Shown here piece after piece: positions 39,238 to 47,898 of a stretch of DNA of 64,000 bases; the stretch's first letter is position 1, and every line of letters begins with the position of its first letter. Made by a program: the position numbers and the translations under genes. The DNA is taken from the NCBI GenBank assembly GCA_041389885.1, contig JAWKRB010000023.1, positions 76,261 to 140,260 on the forward strand. Reading direction: 5' to 3'. The DNA is from JAWKRB01 sp041389885. GTDB lineage: Bacteria; Myxococcota_A; Polyangia; Polyangiales; Ga0077539. Under the pieces are notes generated by a model. That model ran no database searches and was not told the DNA's origin. It saw only the letters and a list, made by a program, of their open reading frames with translations.

Positions 39238-39345
39238 CGGAGGGGGCAGTCCCAAGACCGAAGGGGCAGTCCCAAGACCGAAGGGGCAGTCCTAAGACCG
39301 AAGGGGCAGTCCTAAGACCGAAGGGGGCAGTCCCAAAACCGACGC
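39238..39345. repeat. Tandem 20-bp repeats at the right end of the palindromic element
   Basis: Five consecutive units, consensus 'ccgaaggggcagtcccaaga', at 39238-39257, 39258-39277, 39278-39297, 39298-39317 and 39318-39338, then a partial unit. They are the inverted complement of the left-end units at 36802-36861. Bases 39346-39382 hold nothing recognised. Confidence 0.88.
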
Positions 39346-39382
39346 GGGCAGTCAGAACGCGCAGGGAGCGCCCCCAGCGCCC

Positions 39383-40574
39383 TCAGTCGACGCGCGCGGT
39401 GTCTTCGAGCTCGCGCCCCCGCGTCTCGGGGAGCCACACGAGGATCAGCGCCAGCGCGGCCAGCGCGAACACCGAGGTCGCGCCGACGCTCGGTCCCCAG
39501 CCCACGCGCTCGGCGGTGTAGCCCAGCACGATGGGCGAGATCACGTAGGTGCTGCGCCCCAGGAGGTTGTTCGACCACGCGAAGGCCTCGGCGCGGTCGC
39601 GGGTCGCGAAGAGCTCGGTGGTGTACGCGTTGAGCACCGCGATCACCGCGCCTGACCTGTACCGACCGCGAGACCGCCACAAGCTCAGCGCCAGCAGGCG
39701 ACCGCAGGTGTAGGCCAGGCGCTCATTCTGCCGCAGCGCGGCCGGGATCACCACGAATGCGCGCCCGCGCGACGCCTCGGGTCGAGGAGCCGGCCGGCGA
39801 AGGATCGCCGGCATCGAGGCGAGAGGGCGCTGCTGATCATTCTACCTAACGGCGGCGCTGGCCGAGGTCATGTCGAGACGGCGAACTCTCTTCCAGAGGC
39901 GCGATCGCGCCCGCGCGACGCAGGCTGGCGGCCTAGGATCGCGCTCAGATACGGTACCTGACCGCGGCCGTCCGGAAAACTTCAGCGAGATCAGCGCGCT
40001 CGACCTTCCGCTCGCAGCCCGGCCCGGGCCTTCAGCGCTGGACCCCGCGTGGTGGCTGCGGTGGCGATGGCGGAGGAGCAGCAGGAGCGCCGATTACGTA
40101 CGACCAGGCGCCATCCACTGGCCCAGCAGGCGGACGACGCTCACACGATAATCCGCGGCTCGCGTGGCTGCCGAGACCGTGCCGATGACGGTGCCGCGGT
40201 TCGGCGGGGTACCCTCGGCGGCGACGACGGAGGCGACGGCCCACTCGCCGATGAGGAAGATCCGCGCGAGGAGCTGGGCGACGGTGAAGAGCGCGGCGGT
40301 GGGGGCGAAGGCCGAGACTAGGACGCGAGGGTGGAAATGAGGAGCGGTGATCGAGAGCACGCGGCGGCGGCTGAGGCGGTCGGTGAGGCCCACGAGGGCG
40401 AAGGCGATGACGGTGCCGGCGTTGATGGCTGAGTATCCAGCCCGCGTCGCTGGGGCTCAGCGAGAACTCCCGGCGCAGCCGGGAGCAGGGCTGCGAGAGG
40501 GCGAACATGTCGTACCCCTTAAAGAAGGTCGCGACCGAGAGGAACCAGATCAACCGCTGCTGGCAAACGTCCAT
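39383..40574 (-). pseudogene. MFS transporter, broken by several frameshifts
   Basis: Segments in different frames together make one transporter. N-terminal part near 40574-40450: LIWFLSVATFFKGYDMFALSQ and FSLSPSDAGWIL. Middle, 40393-40094: GLTDRLSRRRVLSITA and IFLIGEWAVASVVAAEG. C-terminal, 39670-39383: AVLNAYTTELFATRDRAEAFAW to LPETRGRELED. The 'TDRLSRRRVL' loop and 'PETRG' end are typical of sugar/aromatic-acid MFS proteins. At least two indels and a missing stretch prevent a functional product. Its neighbours (flavin reductase and FAH remnants) suggest an aromatic-acid importer originally. Confidence 0.75.
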
Positions 40575-40689
40575 CGCGACATCACCGCGCGACGGTACTT
40601 CGCGGGGCGCGAGAGGGACAGCACACCGCGAGGTCCGCTGGTGCATCGTAGGGACTCAGCCGTGAATCCGACGACCCCGCTTCGCTCCA

Positions 40690-41165
40690 GTCCTTTCCCG
40701 CCACCGACGGGGACGCCTATCGACAGCTCGCGCGCCGCTGGGCCGCGACGGTGAACGCGGTGACGGTGCGTCGCGGCGGGCACCTCGACGGCTTCACTAC
40801 TTACCGCGGTGCTGATGGTGTCGATCGACCCGCCGATCGCGCTGGTGAGCGCGACGCGGGGATCGAGCGCGGGGATATGCTCGGCGAGGTCGACCGCTTC
40901 GCGGTGAACCTCTTGAGCGAGGCGCAGCGCTCGGTGGCCGAGTGGTTCGCGACGCCTCACGAGCGCCGCGACGCCTCGGCGCGCTTGGGGACATCGATAT
41001 CGTCGCGCCGTTGATCCCAACGCCTGGGGGCGTTCTCGGCGACGGTGCGCGAGCGGGTCGACGCGGGCGACCACGCGCTGGTGCCGGCGATGTCACGGCG
41101 ATTCACCTGGGGGCCGACGGCCGCCCCTGCTCTACACGAACCGCGACTACGTGCGCGTCGCGGCG
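40690..41165 (+). pseudogene. Flavin reductase (HpaC-like), frameshifted
   Basis: Reading across frames gives DGDAYRQLARRWAATVNAVTV, then HLDGFTTTAVLMVSIDPPIAL, FAVNLLSEAQRSVAEWFATP, and a C-terminal DHALV, VTAIHLGADGRP and YTNRDYVRV. That order is the flavin reductase family that supplies FADH2 or FMNH2 to two-component monooxygenases. There are frameshifts near 40800, 40830 and 40990-41020. The gene is divergent from the broken MFS gene, and the 40575-40689 interval would have held the promoters. No matching oxygenase subunit is present. Confidence 0.7.
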
Positions 41166-41179
41166 GAGACGACCTGTGA

Positions 41180-41985
41180 GACTCGTGAGCTTCTCTCTCA
41201 CTACCGCGCCACCTGGGGCGCCGTCACCGACCGCGGGACCGTCGAGGCCCCGGCGTCGCTCCGGCGAAGGCCCCTACACTCGCCTCGGCCCTCGACGGTC
41301 TCTATCGAGAGGGACCTCTGGGACGGCCCCGCGCTCGACCCTCGCGGACGCGCGATGCTTCTGGTGGTGCCTGCGCCGGAGAAGATCCAGGCGTGGGGGT
41401 GAATTCATGTCGCGCACCGGGTGGAGACGGGCCGGAGCGAGTCGCCCTACCCGACGCTCTTCACGCGCTTCGCGAGCACGCTCACGCCGCACGGCGCGGC
41501 GATCGTGCGCCCGCGCGGCCTGACGCAGCCTTCGATTCGAGGGCGAGATGGCCGGTGATCACTGGCGCGGGCGGCACATCGGCGCCCGAGCGCGCGTTGA
41601 GCACGTCAGGACCTGCTTCAACGACGCCCGCTGCGCGACCGGCAGCGCACACGACGCAGTTCACGCCGGCAAGAACTTCGTCGCGACCGGGGGACCGGTC
41701 CGTGGGTGACCACCGCGGACGAGCTGCCGGACCCGTCGCAGAGCGAGGTGTCGTCACGGTGAACGGGAGATGCACGACCACCGACCTGTTGATCTTCGAC
41801 GCGCCCGCGCTGATCGCGTACATCAGCACCTTCACCGAGCCTTCCGCGCCGGCGACCTCATCGCCACGGCACGCCGGGGCGGCGTCGGGTGGAAGCGCGA
41901 CCCGCAGGTCTTTCTCCGCGCGGGCGACGTGCGGAGGTCACCGTGCGCGGCGTGGGCACGTCGGCGAAGACTGTGGAGACGATGG
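41180..41985 (+). pseudogene. Fumarylacetoacetate hydrolase family protein, frameshifted
   Basis: Pieces in several frames: ATWGAVTDRGTVEA, VVPAPEKI, HRVETGRSESPYPTLFTRFAS, FEGEMAV-like sequence at ~41535, QFTPGKNF with WVTTADELPDP, and ALIAYISTFTE, DLIATA and VGWKRDPQVFLRAGDV. This is the order of an FAH family hydrolase or decarboxylase with its N-terminal domain, an enzyme of meta-cleavage or homogentisate-type aromatic degradation. At least four indels. The last bases merge into the repeat that IS66 interrupts. Confidence 0.7.
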
Positions 41986-41998
41986 TGAAGCGACGGCG

Positions 41999-42081
41999 CG
42001 TGGCGCGACGTGGCGCGATGTCGGGGATCAGGCGTGCGGCGCGTGGAGCGAAGGTTTGACGGGCGCGAGGGCGGGGTGGTG
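41999..42081. repeat. Left half of a duplicated sequence split by IS66
   Basis: This segment ('...ggggatcaggcgtgcgg...gagcgaaggtttgacgggcgcg...') and its continuation at 44446-44540 match, in order, an uninterrupted sequence at ~46318-46480 with scattered substitutions and small indels. It has no recognisable gene. Confidence 0.75.
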
Positions 42082-42494
42082 GTAACTCCTCGCCGTCCCC
42101 CGTCGTGACACTCCCTGGCTGACCTGTCGTTTGCTCTCTCGCAAGGAGAGCAAGATGGACGATCGAATCTGCACAAAAGCCCGCACCCAGCCTGGCCATG
42201 ACCGCGTTGCGGCCCGGGCAGGACTTCCCCGCCCGCTACGCCTCGAGATCGGCGTAGGTCGCCGCCGCGCGCTGCGCCGAGGGAGCGTCGATCACGAGGG
42301 CTGCGGACCTCGGGATGCACTCCCAGACGCTACGGCGCTGGCTCTCGCGCGCTCGACGACGCCTTCGAGGCTGTGCAGGTCCTCGGCGCCTGCGACGACC
42401 TCCGCGACCTTCTTCACCGTGCTTCGGCCTGGCCGGCGTTCGCGTCGAGGCCTCGATCTCGACACCTCGCGGCGCTACTGCGCAGGCTCGCCTC

Positions 42495-42935
42495 ATGATC
42501 GCATGCCTTCACGCTGTCACCATCTACGTGTTCCGCGCGTTCGTCGATATGCGTGCAAGAGTCGACACCGGCGCTCGCGACGCTTCCTGGCGCCTCGCGA
42601 GCTCCTACGCGGCGCCGTCTTTCTCTTCGTCGGACGCGACCGTCGCCGGTTGGCGGTGTTTCTTCTTCGACGGCACCGGGAGGCCTGCTTGCCAAGCGCC
42701 TGGAGAAGGACGATTCGCCCATCTCTGGCCTGACTCGAACGCGCCCAAGACGCTCGGCGAGCGAGCTCGCGCTCTTCGAAGGCAGCGCACACGTCGGTCG
42801 TGTGCCGCTCAGCCTCCTTCGTCGATGGGACCTTCTTGGGACCAAGGTCTCGCGAGATCGGTTGCTTCATCTCGACAGAGCGTCCGCGAGTCTTACGACT
42901 GGGCTCGTGGTCGTACCGAACACGAGACCAACGCT
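42495..42935 (+). pseudogene. tnpB: IS66 TnpB (Orf2-like), frameshifted
   Basis: From the ATG at 42495: MIACLHAVTIYVFRAFVDMRA, then, in other frames, VFLFVGRDRRRLAV, FFDGTG, LAKRLEKDDSPISGL and SASELALFEGSAHVGRVPLS. The order and motifs (YVFR..VDMR, LFVGRDRRR, FDGTG, LAKRLEKG-like) are those of TnpB of IS66, a small protein required for transposition whose mechanism is unclear. At least three frame changes. Confidence 0.75.
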
Positions 42936-42937
42936 TT

Positions 42938-44390
42938 GAGACGCTGCGACGCAGAAGCTCCTGGAGCGCGAGAACCGCAAGCCTCTAGCGTCAGCCTCCA
43001 GTCGCGGCGGCGGAGCTCGAAGGCAAGGCCTTGCGGACCTGTGCAGAAAACCTTCGCTCCTCGAGACGCAACTCGCCCAGCGCAACAAGATGATCTTCGG
43101 GGCCTCCTCGGAGAAGCGCTCTCGCGGCGAAGAGACCCACGCGAACGCCGAGAAGGAGCCCAAGAAGGGGCACGGTCCGCGCGAGCAGCCTGCGCTCCCT
43201 CTCGTCGAGGAGGCGCACGACCTCGACGAGCCCGACAAGGTCTGTCGCGCCTGCGGCGGCGCGATGCAGGAGTGGGCTGGACAGGAGGAGGCGAGCGAGG
43301 AGATCGACGTGATCGAGCGTCGATTCGTGATCCGTCGGCACCTTCGAAAGAAGTACCGCTGCCGCTGTGGCGGCTGCGTCGAGACCGCGCCCGGCCCCAT
43401 GAAGCTGCGCGAGGGATCACGGTACTCGATTGATTTCGCGATCGAGGTCGCGGTGGACAAGTACGTCGACCACCTCGCGCTTGAGCGTCAGGCGCGACGC
43501 ATGGGCCGTGATGGCCTGGTGATCGACTCGCAGACGCTCTGGGATCAGATCAACCTCCTGGCGCATCTGCTCAAGCCCTTGCGCGATAGGATCCACGCCT
43601 GGGTGCTCTCGCAGCCGGTCATCGGCGCGGACGAGACGCGCTGGCGCCTGATGAGCGAGAAGGGCAAAGACGAGGGCCCCGGCAAGTGGCATGTGTGGGC
43701 GATCGCGTGCCCGACGGCGGTGAGCCACTCGATTCTCGACAATCGAAGCGCGACCGCGGCGAAGAAGGTCTTTGGCGACTTTGCGGGCACGGCGATGGTG
43801 GACGGCTACGACGTGTACGAGTCGCTGCGCCGACTGAACCCAGGATTGCAGCTCGCGCACTGCTGGGCGCACGTGCGACGGAAGTACGTCGAGCTGGAGA
43901 AGACTCACCCTGAGGCGACAGGCGAAGTGCTTGAGCTCATCGGCCGCCTGTACGGCCTGGAGCGAGGCTGCGCGACTGGACCTCCCGGCGACCGCGAGCG
44001 TGCACGACTTCGCGAGGGTGAGTCGCGCGAGGTGGTGCAAGCAGATCGAGCCCTGGCACTACGCATCGAGGCCTCGCCGCAGAGCGCGATGGGTCGCGCG
44101 ATCCGGTACATGGGAAACCATCAAGGCCACAGGCCGAGGACCCTCGCGTGCCGCTGGACAACAACGCCACCGAGAGGGCGCTGCGCGGGCCAGTGCAGGG
44201 TCGCAAGAATCACTACGGATCCCGCTCGGTGCGCGGGACCGAAGTCGCGGCGCTCTTCTACACGGTGCTCGACACCGTCATCCTCAACGGACTCGATCCT
44301 CGCGAGTACCTCCGTGCGGCCGTGATCGCTGAACGCACGGGCGAGACCATCCCACTCCCGCACGAACTCGCGGCGAAGGCCGACGAGTAG
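42938..44390 (+). pseudogene. tnpC: IS66 TnpC DDE transposase, frameshifted
   Basis: The main intact part, 43090-44115, contains the N-terminal IFGASSEKRS, the zinc-like CRACGGAM ... CRCGGC, GADETRW (first Asp) and AMVDGYDVY (second Asp). The C-terminus with VPLDNNATERALR (third acidic residue) and NHYGSRSVRG lies in another frame at 44148-44390. Leucine-zipper-like N-terminal sequence (LRTCAE, LETQLAQRN) is in further frames at 42950-43090. At least three indels, near 43080, 43965 and 44120. Confidence 0.85.
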
Positions 44391-44445
44391 CAGCGCCAGA
44401 CACGAAGCTCGCCCAGCGTCACGACGGGGGACGGCGAGGAGTTAC

Positions 44446-44540
44446 GGGTGGTGGGATCGCGCGGTGATCGCGAGGGACGCACGCGCGTGGGCGGGAGGCG
44501 GCGAGCGGGACGCGAGGGCGTACGGCGGGGTGTGGGCCTT
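44446..44540. repeat. Right half of the duplicated sequence split by IS66
   Basis: Begins with the target duplication GGGTGGTG and continues 'ggatcgcgcggtgatcgcg...'. It joins the sequence at 41999-42081 to reconstruct the copy seen uninterrupted at 46318-46480. Confidence 0.75.
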
Positions 44541-44543
44541 GCC

Positions 44544-44735
44544 ATGAGACACGACTCCGACTCCGATCTTGAACGTCTCGATCCCGAATCCGAGGCGTGT
44601 TTCGACGCGCTCTGCGCTCGCATCTCCGAGGAACTTTCGGCGCGAATTGCCGGCGGCGACGATCCAACCACCGTTGTCGGTCAGAAGACGCTGTCCGAAC
44701 TCATCGCTGACGCGATTCTCGACCGCCTGTCGTAA
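44544..44735 (+). CDS. Possible small acidic protein, unknown
   Basis: 63 aa: begins MRHDSDSDLERLDPE, with two amphipathic helices ending LSELIADAILDRLS. Amino-acid composition is protein-like, unlike the GC-rich repeats on either side, but there is no clear ribosome site and no family match. The opposite strand also has an open frame. It could be an intact small gene or the tail of a degraded one. The following 44736-44882 holds nothing I recognise. Confidence 0.35.
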   Translation: MRHDSDSDLERLDPESEACFDALCARISEELSARIAGGDDPTTVVGQKTLSELIADAILDRLS

Positions 44736-44882
44736 GAGCCCGTTCAGCTCACCGATATCGATGGCGCAAGTCGCAATGACGGCATGGTGGGGCACGAGCC
44801 AGCTGGCGAACAAGGGCGTGCCGCTGACATGAGCCAGCTGGGCGTTCGGCTTGGCGTCGCGGCGTAATCTGACACGTTGCGC

Positions 44883-45087
44883 GGCCCTCCACCCTTGGCT
44901 CCCTCCTCCATGGGCTTCGCCGATGGAGGAGGGGCTGAGACACAAGGGATGAAAGACACCTCCGGCGTGGTCTCGAGAAATCTGACGCATCCCAAGGGCA
45001 GTTCGGACGCGGCAGTCGCCCCGAAGGATGAAGCCCTCCTCCATCGGCGAAGCCCATGGAGGAGGGGAGCCAAGGGGTGGAGGGGCC
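44883..45087. repeat. Long inverted repeat (copy B), same arm core as 11604-11788
   Basis: Arms at 44883-44934 and 45034-45087 are inverted complements over ~50 bp. The core 'cctcctccatgggcttcgccgatggaggagg' equals that of copy A except for matched (covarying) A/T for G/C changes. The ~99-bp loop is unrelated to the loop of copy A. It carries no gene. Confidence 0.8.
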
Positions 45088-45482
45088 ACGCACGTCGAAG
45101 TACGCGACGCCGGCGGCTTGGTAGCCTTCTGGCATTCAACGGTCGTGGCTTCGGCGAGGCCGGTCAGCACTGACCGGTACAGCTGAAGCCCGATGGTCTT
45201 ACCGCCGAGTCCGGAGGCGAGGGCCGACTGGCAAGTGGGTCAGGGGTGCCTGAAGCGACAAGTCATCCGATGGGATGAGGCTGATTGTTGGCCGCGCTGG
45301 GCAATCGCCGCGAGCTGAGGCATGCTTGCGACCAAGAACGCGATCAGGATCACACCGTGATTGACGGAAGCCGTCGCGCGCGCGATCCCGGCGCTCCGGC
45401 CCTTGCCAGGCATGTTGAGCCTACCGCGCTGGACGCGACCGGCTGAGGAACACCTGCCGACGGCCGACGAGCTCTCGACGCA
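45088..45482. other. Stretch without recognisable gene
   Basis: Open frames here are short and overlap on both strands, and none has family motifs. One minus-strand frame around 45240-45420 (a hydrophobic VILIAFLVASMPQLAAI run) may be a degraded fragment. Confidence 0.3.
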
Positions 45483-45566
45483 CGTATCACGCTGCCAACG
45501 GGTATCATTCCGGTGTCCCTGGAGGATATGGAGCGGGCCATCGCCGAGGGGGCGCTCGGACGATGA
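45483..45566 (+). pseudogene. VapB/AbrB-type antitoxin, C-terminal remnant
   Basis: The frame reads RITLPTGIIPVSLEDMERAI followed by AEGALGR and a TGA that overlaps the toxin start by 4 bp (ATGA at 45563-45566). The 'VSLEDMxxAIxxG' end is typical of AbrB-fold antitoxins paired with PIN toxins. The N-terminal DNA-binding part is missing: an in-frame stop (TGA) lies shortly upstream and the sequence before it is unrelated. Confidence 0.55.
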
Positions 45567-45967
45567 AGTCGTTCGATACGAACTTGGCCGTTCGACTGAT
45601 CGTCCTTGATGACCCAGAACAATGCGAGAGGGCCGCGCAGGCGTTTCGGCAAGGTGTTGCCGACGGAGGGGGTGTTCTTCACCGCAACGGTCCTGGTCGA
45701 AATGGTCTGGGTCCTTCGAACTGCCTACAAACAAGATCGAACGGCCATCACTGTTGCGCTCGTCGACTTCTCGGTACCGCTGGGGTGAAGGTCGAGCGTG
45801 ATGCGACTATTCGCCGTGTTACTGACGCGTCATGGAGTAATGGCAAGCGGACTTCTCCGATTACTTCATTCGCGAACCTCCCGTGAGTCCGGGGCCCCGC
45901 TCCGTCCCGGACATTCGACGAGCGATTTGCTCGGAATGACGACGTGGAACTGGTGCAGGAACTGTAA
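45563..45967 (+). pseudogene. VapC-like PIN-domain toxin, frameshifted
   Basis: MKSFDTNLAVRLIVLDDPEQ (first catalytic Asp in DTN) continues in a second frame as FFTATVLVEMVWVLRTAYK (conserved Glu) and DRTAITVAL, then KVERDATIRRV, then in a third frame QADFSDYFIRE and RTFDERFARNDDVELVQEL before TAA at 45965-45967. This is a complete VapC scaffold cut by at least three indels. With the antitoxin remnant it was a vapBC unit. Confidence 0.7.
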
Positions 45968-46640
45968 GGCCGCACGCGGCGGACATTGCCCGACAGCCGC
46001 CCCCGCCCGCCCCCACTTACGCCCATCCCCACTCTCGCTCCCCGCGTCCCGTGCACTGCGGTCCGCGTCCCGCGCTCGCGGAGGCGCACCGTGCGTCCCG
46101 TTCGGCTGAGACCTACGCGTTCCGCCCTCACGTCGCCTCTCGCTTCGTCCCGTGTGGCCGCGATCCGCGCGTCCTGCGACCGCGTCGCCCCGCCGAATGC
46201 AGGGACGCTCGATGAATCGCGCGCACGAGTGCGGTGCGCGGCGCGTAGCAGAACGGCACTCGGCGAGAGAGCGCCAGGCGAGAGGGAGCGCGGGCGCACA
46301 GAGGACGGCGCGGGAGCGCAGGTGTGTGGCGCGATGTATCGGGGATCAGGGCGTGCGGTGCGCGTGGAGCGAAGGCTTGACGGGCGCGAGGGTGGGGTGG
46401 TGGGATCGCGTGGTGATCGCGATGGACGCACGCGCGAGGGCGGGAGGCGGCGAGCGGGCCGCGAGGGCGCACGGCGGAGTGGCGGCGTGTGGCGGAGTAC
46501 GGAACGCGAGGGCGCACGGCGGAGTGGAGGCGCATGGCGGAGTGCGGGACGCGAGGGAGTGCGGCGGGGTGAGGGCGCGCGGCGGAGCGAGGAGCGCGAG
46601 GGAGTGCGGCGGGGTAGAGGCGCGAGGGAGTGGGGGCGGC
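45968..46640. repeat. GC-rich low-complexity DNA: duplicated segment and minisatellite
   Basis: No gene. From ~46318 to 46480 is the uninterrupted copy of the sequence that IS66 splits. From ~46440 to 46640 there are about ten degenerate units related to 'cgcgagggcgcacggcggagtg' (about 20-24 bp), a minisatellite. The long open frame across it is an effect of composition. Confidence 0.65.
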
Positions 46641-46744
46641 GAGGGAGGCTGTCTAATGACCCGATCGCGGAACGCAGGATTCGGCGGTGGCTGTCGAACA
46701 ACGGCCGTTATGTGTGTACGCAGCGGGAGGCGTCCCATTGCTAT

Positions 46745-46751
46745 GTTGGGC
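46745..46751 (+). other. attC-like R' core site upstream of first cassette gene
   Basis: GTTGGGC fits the integron R' core GTTRRRY and lies 27 bp before the first gene of the array, as the cores in the following sites do (12-19 bp for three of them). A matching R'' is not clear; GTCTAAT at 46651-46657 is the best candidate. It may be the right end of a degenerate attC. Confidence 0.4.
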
Positions 46752-46777
46752 CGGCGGAAATAAACGCGGAGGATGCC

Positions 46778-47767
46778 ATGCGGACCGGACATGCTCGACC
46801 GAAGGAGGGACAGGATCGGCCTCGCTGGCGAGCCAAGCTACGACACCGGCTTGATCGTGCTCAACGGCCCGTGCTGGAGCCGTACGAACAGCTGAAAGCG
46901 TGGACCGACGAACGCGGGTGGGAGAGGCACGATGTGGCTCAGCTCGAAGCGCTCGATCTCACTGCGTACCTGCGCGACACCGCCCACATTCGACTTGCGC
47001 CGACCGAGCGACTCCGAAAGCTGGCCATCGCACTTGAGTGCCAGCTGAACGCGAGCGAGCAACCGCGTGGCTGGCTCGCCTTGGAACGGATTTATGCAGC
47101 GGGGAGTATGCTCGACCCCAGCGATGCTGAGATCGAGGTGTCCCGAGCTGTCACAGCCGAGTTGTGCGCATCTTGCGTAGACAACCGCCCCGATGTTCGA
47201 CGTCGGATGATTCTCGCGGGCCGAGCAGCGGCAACACGCGCCATCGAACTCCGCCCGAGTGATGCGGGAGCACACTACGCCCTTGGAATGCTGCACTATT
47301 CGTTTCAAGATGGCTCGATCGAGGTTGCGCTGAATTGCTTTGAGGCTGCGATTGCGGCGGATCCGAGCTTCGGGTGGGCTCGGCTATACCGCGCGCACTG
47401 TCTGCACGACCTCGGCCGTTGGTCCGACGCTGCGCAAGCGTATTCGGAGGTCGATCCTTCGTCTCTCGTCGGCCCTCGAGCGTGGCGCTATGACCTGCTC
47501 CGAGAGCAACGCGCATGGTGTCTTTTGCAGGCAGGTCAGCGGGAGCAGGCGCTTTCGGAGTTTCTCGGGATTCTACACAGGTACGAGCTGCAGCCAGGGC
47601 TCGCAAAGTACCAGATGCTGAAAGAGTTGACCGCTGCAGCAAAAGGGCCACTACGGGTCGAACTTTCGGAGCGTCTTGGTGATCTGCGCCGCAAGCTCGA
47701 CGCCGACGAAGACGTTTTCAGCGCTCTGCGGCGTGATCTCGATGCCGACGAGAAGGAGGAGGAGTGA
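46778..47767 (+). CDS. TPR-repeat protein (cassette gene 1)
   Basis: 329 aa. The ATG at 46778 follows GCGGAGGA by 4-5 bp; the open frame further upstream is minisatellite. No signal peptide. The N-terminal ~80 residues are charged (QLKAWTDERGWERHDVAQLE); from ~150 there are tetratricopeptide-like helices (HYALGMLHYSFQDGSIEVAL, CFEAAIAADPSFGWARLYRA, QRAWCLLQAGQREQALSEF). An acidic coiled tail ends the protein. Codon use is less GC-biased at third positions than in the host genes, consistent with acquired DNA. It is followed by attC-1. Confidence 0.75.
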   Translation: MRTGHARPKEGQDRPRWRAKLRHRLDRAQRPVLEPYEQLKAWTDERGWERHDVAQLEALDLTAYLRDTAHIRLAPTERLRKLAIALECQLNASEQPRGWLALERIYAAGSMLDPSDAEIEVSRAVTAELCASCVDNRPDVRRRMILAGRAAATRAIELRPSDAGAHYALGMLHYSFQDGSIEVALNCFEAAIAADPSFGWARLYRAHCLHDLGRWSDAAQAYSEVDPSSLVGPRAWRYDLLREQRAWCLLQAGQREQALSEFLGILHRYELQPGLAKYQMLKELTAAAKGPLRVELSERLGDLRRKLDADEDVFSALRRDLDADEKEEE

Positions 47768-47799
47768 ACTTGGCGCGGCGAGTGGGAAGCTGTGAAGCG

Positions 47800-47887
47800 G
47801 CCCAACAAGGCGCTGCACGCCGACGGTGCACCTGTGCCGGGCGCAGCCCGGCACGGCGCCCCGCGGGTGAGCGCCAAATCGTTAGCC
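47800..47887 (+). other. attC site 1 (integron cassette recombination site)
   Basis: R'' GCCCAAC at 47800-47806; L'' GGCGCT just inside; L' AGCGCC (its exact complement) at the other end; R' GTTAGCC at 47881-47887, matching GTTRRRY. The centre forms a further hairpin (gtgccgggc/gcccggcac). Length 88 bp. The next gene starts 12 bp after R'. Confidence 0.85.
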
Positions 47888-47898
47888 GGAGGTGACTC

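Larger units (their letters stand above)
36863..39251. mobile_element. Palindromic element, second copy, interrupted by a group II intron
   Basis: Without the intron this copy is 329 bp, against 325 bp for the copy at 28886-29210, and it is in the opposite orientation. The left arm (36863-36990) and right arm (37062-37177 plus 39238-39251) are inverted complements. The left arm predicts an empty site reading 'cccggcgag' followed by 'cgaagggggcagtc'; the intron sits exactly between these. Confidence 0.85.
42082..44445 (+). mobile_element. IS66-family insertion sequence with perfect TIRs and 8-bp target duplication
   Basis: Terminal inverted repeats of 28 bp at 42082-42109 and 44418-44445, starting 'gtaactcctcgccgtccccc', are identical. 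The 8 bases outside each end are GGGTGGTG (42074-42081 and 44446-44453), the target duplication length typical of IS66. Inside are remnants of the three IS66 genes in order tnpA (~42200-42480, including DLGMHSQTLRRWLSRA), tnpB and tnpC. All three carry frameshifts, so as written the element cannot move by itself. Total length 2,364 bp. Confidence 0.92.

Noticed and set aside
36802..39338. CRISPR array, considered because of regularly repeated 20-bp units
   Set aside because: Units are contiguous, without unique spacers, are inverted on the two sides, and no cas genes are present.
40032..40646. 204-residue minus-strand protein
   Set aside because: Only the first part (LIWFLSVATFFKGYDMF) is MFS-like; the rest is out-of-frame Arg/His/Pro-rich sequence after a frameshift. 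Treated as part of the MFS pseudogene.
44442..45170. 242-residue minus-strand frame
   Set aside because: It runs through the long inverted repeat, giving Pro/Ser/Gly-rich sequence; no family motif. The plus-strand 63-aa frame is at least protein-like.
45986..46777. N-terminal 264 codons of the TPR frame as coding
   Set aside because: They translate minisatellite and duplicated DNA into Arg/Gly-rich low complexity, and a ribosome site precedes the ATG at 46778.
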